Of a stretch of DNA of 9,218 nucleotides, positions 6,509-9,218 are shown in pieces. Source of the stretch: Elusimicrobia bacterium HGW-Elusimicrobia-2 (lineage in GTDB: Bacteria > CG03). Numbering within the stretch: the stretch's first letter is position 1; every line of letters starts with the position of its first letter. Location of the stretch: the NCBI GenBank assembly GCA_002841685.1, contig PHAM01000068.1, positions 1 through 9,218 on the forward strand, in the 5' to 3' direction. A program made the position numbers and the translations under genes. The notes under the pieces are model-generated. The model searched no databases, was not told the origin of the DNA, and worked only from the letters and a program-made list of their open reading frames with translations.

Positions 6509-7027
6509 TCAGACTTTTTTCGGCAATTTGGAAAGAACAAAGAAGAAAATGATTCCCGCCGAAACGCATACGGCGTTGACAACGACATCAGCGAAATCGC
6601 CGACCCGTTCAGGGTGGTAATACTGAAAGAGTTCATCCAGAAAAGCGACAGCGAGAGCTATTTCAGCGCCGGTTCTGAAAAAAAGCCTGACGGACAGAAA
6701 CCCCAGCATGCCGAACAGCGGTATATGCAGCCAGCGTTCGGGATGTCTTCGCAGCAGATACATCAAAGCTCCGGCGAGCAGAATCATCCACATCAGATGG
6801 AACAGGCCCGTCCAGCCCGCTTTGCGCGCAAGGCCGACCGCCGCCGCCACGAGCAACACCGCCACCACAGCCGCCATCAGCCAGCCGATTCCCGTTCTGC
6901 CGATTGCGCCTGTCAGCAAACGCTGCCAGGTCCGGCCGAAATAGGAAGTCACGGGTATGGCGGCGAGAGTAACTGCCCACAAAATAGCCGTTACACGGCG
7001 GGCGTGAAAGCCTGGACATCCGCTCAT
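6509..7027 (-). CDS. VanZ-family membrane protein
   Basis: A 172-residue integral membrane protein with five or six hydrophobic segments (about 12-30, 47-67, 75-92, 101-117, 120-131, 145-166). The VanZ-like signature is present: HIPLFGMLGF in one helix, then DELFQYYHPERVGDFADVVVN (131-151), with conserved Asp131, Glu132, Gln135, Pro139, Arg141, Asp144, Asp147 and Asn151. A Gly usual in the NxxG position is Cys154 here. VanZ homologues affect teicoplanin sensitivity in enterococci, but most bacterial members have no defined role, so no resistance function should be inferred. The ATG at 7027 follows the SPFH stop codon after 4 nt and has no clear ribosome binding site, which points to translational coupling. 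The UGA at 6509 is the only stop between this gene and the in-frame TPR segment. Confidence 0.85.
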   Translation of the reverse strand: MSGCPGFHARRVTAILWAVTLAAIPVTSYFGRTWQRLLTGAIGRTGIGWLMAAVVAVLLVAAAVGLARKAGWTGLFHLMWMILLAGALMYLLRRHPERWLHIPLFGMLGFLSVRLFFRTGAEIALAVAFLDELFQYYHPERVGDFADVVVNAVCVSAGIIFFFVLSKLPKKV

Positions 7028-7031
7028 TTGT

Positions 7032-7895
7032 TTATTTCTGGGCTGGGATATTTATTATGGGCGTGGATCTCATGTCCTCGGGAATGAATATTATTGTGTT
7101 GTTCGGAGAATCCACGAGCTGCTTCATCATATCAATCCTGTACCACTTGATGTATCTGTCCGTGAGGCCGGAGGAAATGATCTCGTTAGCCCTCTTGATG
7201 CCTTCCGCTTCCACGATTTTTCTTTCCTTCTCTTTCCTCTCTTTCATCACGACAAATTCCATCTGCTGCGCGGCCTGCTCGGCGGAGAGTTTTATGTCAA
7301 TGGCTTCCATGAGGCGCTTGGGAAGTATGAGATTCCTCAGCAGTATTTTTTCGGAAATAATGCCCCTGTCTTTAAGCAGTTCCGACATTATTCTTTCTAT
7401 GTCGCTGACGAGCTGGGCTCTTTTTTCCGTGTAAATAGAGGCGGCGGTGTATTTTACCACAGCGTCCCTGATGGCGGTTCTGAGCACCGGGCGCACTATT
7501 TTTGACTCGTAATTGATTCCTATCGTTTCATACACCTGGGCGGCCTTGGCCTCGTCAAGACGGTACCAGGCCGTCAGATCCAGCCTGATCTTCATGCCTT
7601 CGGATGTGAGTGCATCAATCGCGTCGTCGCCGCTCTTGTATCCTTCTGCCGAGGCGATGCTCATCGTGTATTCTTCCGTCCTCACGCTCATCTTCACCAC
7701 ATTGACAAGAGGATTGATGAGGTGAAGTCCGCTTTTGAGGGTTTTCGGATTGACTTTGCCGAAAAGCACCCTGACACCTACCGTGCCGGGCTGCACAACG
7801 ATTATGCTTTTCACCAGAATGACAAAAGCTATGAATAATATCACAAAAAAAACTATGCCTTTTCCGAATTTCGCCTGCATTTCATACTGATCCAT
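7032..7895 (-). CDS. SPFH/prohibitin-family membrane protein
   Basis: A 287-residue member of the SPFH (band 7) superfamily, nearest in character to bacterial prohibitin-like and HflC/HflK proteins. Residues 13-35 form one N-terminal transmembrane segment. The SPFH domain follows: VVQPGTVGVRVLFGKV (33-48), then SGLHLINPLVNVVKMSVRTEEY, to about residue 195. A charged helical stretch at about 203-240 (AEQAAQQMEFVV through KIVEAEGIKRANEI) should drive oligomer assembly. Such proteins form ring-like membrane scaffolds that organise microdomains or regulate membrane proteases such as FtsH. The start at 7895 is chosen because GGGAGG (7906-7901 on the minus strand) lies 5 nt upstream. An in-frame upstream start at 7964 would fall inside the proposed promoter. 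It appears to head a unit with the VanZ-like and TPR genes. Confidence 0.93.
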   Translation of the reverse strand: MDQYEMQAKFGKGIVFFVILFIAFVILVKSIIVVQPGTVGVRVLFGKVNPKTLKSGLHLINPLVNVVKMSVRTEEYTMSIASAEGYKSGDDAIDALTSEGMKIRLDLTAWYRLDEAKAAQVYETIGINYESKIVRPVLRTAIRDAVVKYTAASIYTEKRAQLVSDIERIMSELLKDRGIISEKILLRNLILPKRLMEAIDIKLSAEQAAQQMEFVVMKERKEKERKIVEAEGIKRANEIISSGLTDRYIKWYRIDMMKQLVDSPNNTIIFIPEDMRSTPIINIPAQK

Positions 7896-7935
7896 TGTAA
7901 CCTCCCGGTCCCTGTTCAAAAATCTTCTTTTTCGC

Positions 7936-7964
7936 ATTTTAGCTAATACGCGCCGGACACGCAA
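7936..7964 (-). promoter_or_regulatory. Probable sigma-70 promoter of the SPFH-VanZ unit
   Basis: Reading the minus strand, TTGCGT (7964-7959) and TAAAAT (7941-7936) are 17 nt apart. Transcription would start near 7929, giving a leader of about 34 nt that contains the ribosome binding site at 7906-7901. It is arranged back to back with the lipoprotein promoter; the two -35 regions are only 6 bases apart, so a regulator bound here could affect both. Confidence 0.5.
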
Positions 7965-7970
7965 TTCTCA

Positions 7971-7999
7971 TTAACAAAACCTTGATTTTATGCTAAACT
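7971..7999 (+). promoter_or_regulatory. Probable sigma-70 promoter of the lipoprotein gene
   Basis: TTAACA (7971-7976) and TAAACT (7994-7999) are separated by 17 bases, and TGC directly before the -10 makes it an extended -10. Transcription would start near 8006. The leader carries AAGGAG at 8025-8030, 7 nt before the ATG at 8038. Confidence 0.5.
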
Positions 8000-8037
8000 G
8001 TTTTGTAGGCATGTGATGGAATAAAAGGAGTTGGGCT

Positions 8038-9111
8038 ATGAACAAAATGGTCAAATATCTGGCTGTGTCAATCTCTTTTATCGCGGCATGCTCATCGCCT
8101 CAAAAAAACCTCTGGGAAGAAATTATTCTGCGGGACGGCTACGGGCATCTTTATTTTTCAAGTTCCGAACTGGAAAACAGGGGCGCTTATGTCCGCGGGC
8201 TCTACGGCGCGCACAATCTTTTTGACGGCAATTCCGCGACATGCTGGTCGGAAGGCGCCAAAGACGACGGTCTTGGCGAAAGCGTCAGCATTGCTATCAA
8301 GGAAGGAACAAAAATCATCGTCGTGCAGAACGGCGACGCTAAAAGCGACAAAATATTCAAAGATAACAACAGGATCAAACAAGCCGAGCTCAGTATTCTC
8401 GCGGGCATACACACTCCCGGCGAAGTAACGGAAACAGGCGTGCTCTTTAACGCTCTGCCATACAAAAAAACGAAAAAGATCACCCTTGAGGATTCATCAA
8501 GGCCGCAGAAAATAAATTTCCCTTTCAAATGGAAAGCGCTCACGCGTTTCAAAAACTCGGCGGTACGGAAATTTAAAAAGATCAATCGCGAAAAACTCGC
8601 GGGCGTGAAACAGGAACCGAGGGCAGTGTTCATCCTCCGGATAAAAATACTCAGCGTTTACCACGGTGACAAATATGACGACACCTGCCTGAGCGCCATC
8701 TCTTTTGAGAATAAAACCGACATAATCGAATCACCCGGGGAAAAGCAGACGAAAATCTATGTGAACGAATCCCAGAACGCCATACTGATGACCGATGAAA
8801 ACGGCGGGACAGAGACACTGGTGCGCGATCCGAAATCAATTTTCCAGATCGTGGATGTCAGCGCTGACAGCAAATGGCTCATCGCCATACACATGCCCGC
8901 CGATATTTCTCACACCCGCGTTGAAACCGACTACCGCCTTTATAACACAGAAATGAAAAAGCTGGTGCCTCAACGACTCATCGCCGACGGTGCCGGCGAA
9001 CTATACGGTTTTGACGGCAAAGGGGAAGATACATTTCTGATGTACGCCGATAACAAAGAAATGACGGATAAAAGAGTAGCTCTTTCCGGCATCTACGACA
9101 AGATCAAATAA
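8038..9111 (+). CDS. Lipoprotein with NADase-type glycan-binding (discoidin-like) domain
   Basis: A 357-residue predicted lipoprotein. A short signal peptide ends in the lipobox IAAC, with Cys18 as the lipidated residue. Ser19 at +2 suggests sorting to the outer membrane. Residues about 55-225 resemble the discoidin-like NADase-type glycan-binding domain. Its front signature is NLFDGNSATCWSEGAKDDGLGE (60-81), and it closes with SVYHGDKYDDTCLSAISF (206-223). Cys69 and Cys217 are the only other cysteines I noticed in the domain. The domain name comes from a toxin translocation module, but in environmental bacteria it is found in lipoproteins of unknown role. No toxin function should be inferred. 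The C-terminal 130 residues look like short beta-strands (IYVNESQNAILMT, SADSKWLIAIHMP) and match no family I recognise. The ATG is supported by AAGGAG at 7 nt. No terminator is visible after the stop codon. Confidence 0.85.
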   Translation: MNKMVKYLAVSISFIAACSSPQKNLWEEIILRDGYGHLYFSSSELENRGAYVRGLYGAHNLFDGNSATCWSEGAKDDGLGESVSIAIKEGTKIIVVQNGDAKSDKIFKDNNRIKQAELSILAGIHTPGEVTETGVLFNALPYKKTKKITLEDSSRPQKINFPFKWKALTRFKNSAVRKFKKINREKLAGVKQEPRAVFILRIKILSVYHGDKYDDTCLSAISFENKTDIIESPGEKQTKIYVNESQNAILMTDENGGTETLVRDPKSIFQIVDVSADSKWLIAIHMPADISHTRVETDYRLYNTEMKKLVPQRLIADGAGELYGFDGKGEDTFLMYADNKEMTDKRVALSGIYDKIK

Positions 9112-9218
9112 ACACCGCGCGTGGGAATAGGAAGGGACATCGTGACCCCCCTGGGAAGAAATATAGGTTTATCAGGTTGATTTGTTTTGGGGAAGAATAT
9201 GAAAAGAAGATAAGGATT
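9112..9218. other. Trailing intergenic sequence, nothing identified
   Basis: This stretch after the lipoprotein stop codon holds no supported gene start, hairpin terminator or repeat. A short GTG/ATG-initiated frame near 9198 stops almost at once. Any gene downstream begins beyond the window. Confidence 0.4.

Noticed and set aside
6509-6511. UGA recoded as an amino acid (as in some candidate phyla)
   Set aside because: The peptidase, methyltransferase, helicase and VanZ genes all end in UGA, and reading through the ones I checked yields short unrelated tails. A local nonsense or gene boundary is simpler.
6509-7027. Teicoplanin resistance gene vanZ
   Set aside because: Only family-level VanZ similarity is visible. 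There are no vanHAX or vanRS neighbours, and most family members have no link to glycopeptide resistance.
6614-7087. 157-residue plus-strand open frame
   Set aside because: It lies antisense to the VanZ-like gene, is very rich in His, Gln and Arg with no recognisable domain, and is explained as a shadow of the GC-rich membrane-protein codons.
7896-7964. N-terminal extension of the SPFH protein starting at 7964
   Set aside because: The added 23 residues are highly basic and unlike the family. The region overlaps a well-spaced promoter, and a strong ribosome binding site marks the ATG at 7895.
8202-8633. 143-residue minus-strand open frame
   Set aside because: It is antisense to the lipoprotein gene, has no ribosome binding site or recognisable domain, and the forward gene has signal peptide, lipobox and domain evidence.

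Overview
The window looks like an ordinary chromosomal segment of an uncultured, probably Gram-negative (diderm) bacterium. It has mid-range base composition, short intergenic gaps and frequent changes of coding strand. A lipoprotein with Ser after the lipobox Cys and a Sec-exported C25-type peptidase point to an outer membrane. The small zinc-ribbon protein, the C25 peptidase and the NADase-type glycan-binding lipoprotein suggest an environmental candidate lineage such as Elusimicrobiota or Omnitrophota. That placement is a guess from gene content, not something the sequence proves.

Layout from left to right: (1) A short inverted repeat (17-56) lies beside the 3' end of a minus-strand C25 (gingipain-family) peptidase gene (76-1992). 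Its product stops inside what looks like the first strand of a C-terminal beta-domain. (2) The gap 1993-2189 holds a likely leaderless promoter for the peptidase, a sequence resembling the end of a REP-associated (Y1/IS200-like) transposase element, a two-copy 12-bp tandem repeat, and a promoter for the next gene. (3) A 49-residue zinc-ribbon protein of DUF5679 type (2190-2339) has its own promoter, a strong ribosome binding site and a strong intrinsic terminator. (4) A minus-strand SAM-dependent methyltransferase with an N-terminal zinc ribbon (2568-3206) is divergent from a two-gene operon: a RecB-family/Cas4-like Fe-S nuclease (3294-4067) overlapping a RecD2-type helicase (4060-6249). (5) Converging on it is a minus-strand unit: an SPFH/prohibitin-like membrane protein (7032-7895), a VanZ-family membrane protein (6509-7027) and a small TPR segment (6263-6472). 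The TPR segment is in the same frame as VanZ and separated from it by one UGA. (6) Divergent from SPFH is a lipoprotein with a NADase-type glycan-binding domain (8038-9111). The last 107 bases hold no supported gene.

The most coherent functional unit is the nuclease-helicase pair. The two genes are translationally coupled and pair an iron-sulfur PD-(D/E)XK nuclease with a 5'-3' SF1B helicase, which suggests a joint role in DNA end processing. Three genes (peptidase, methyltransferase, nuclease) have a -10-like hexamer ending 6-7 bases before the start codon and no Shine-Dalgarno sequence, consistent with leaderless mRNAs. The lipoprotein, SPFH, DUF5679 and helicase genes have clear ribosome binding sites. 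I see no CRISPR array, RNA gene, complete insertion sequence or obvious defence island. No clearly new multi-gene system stands out.
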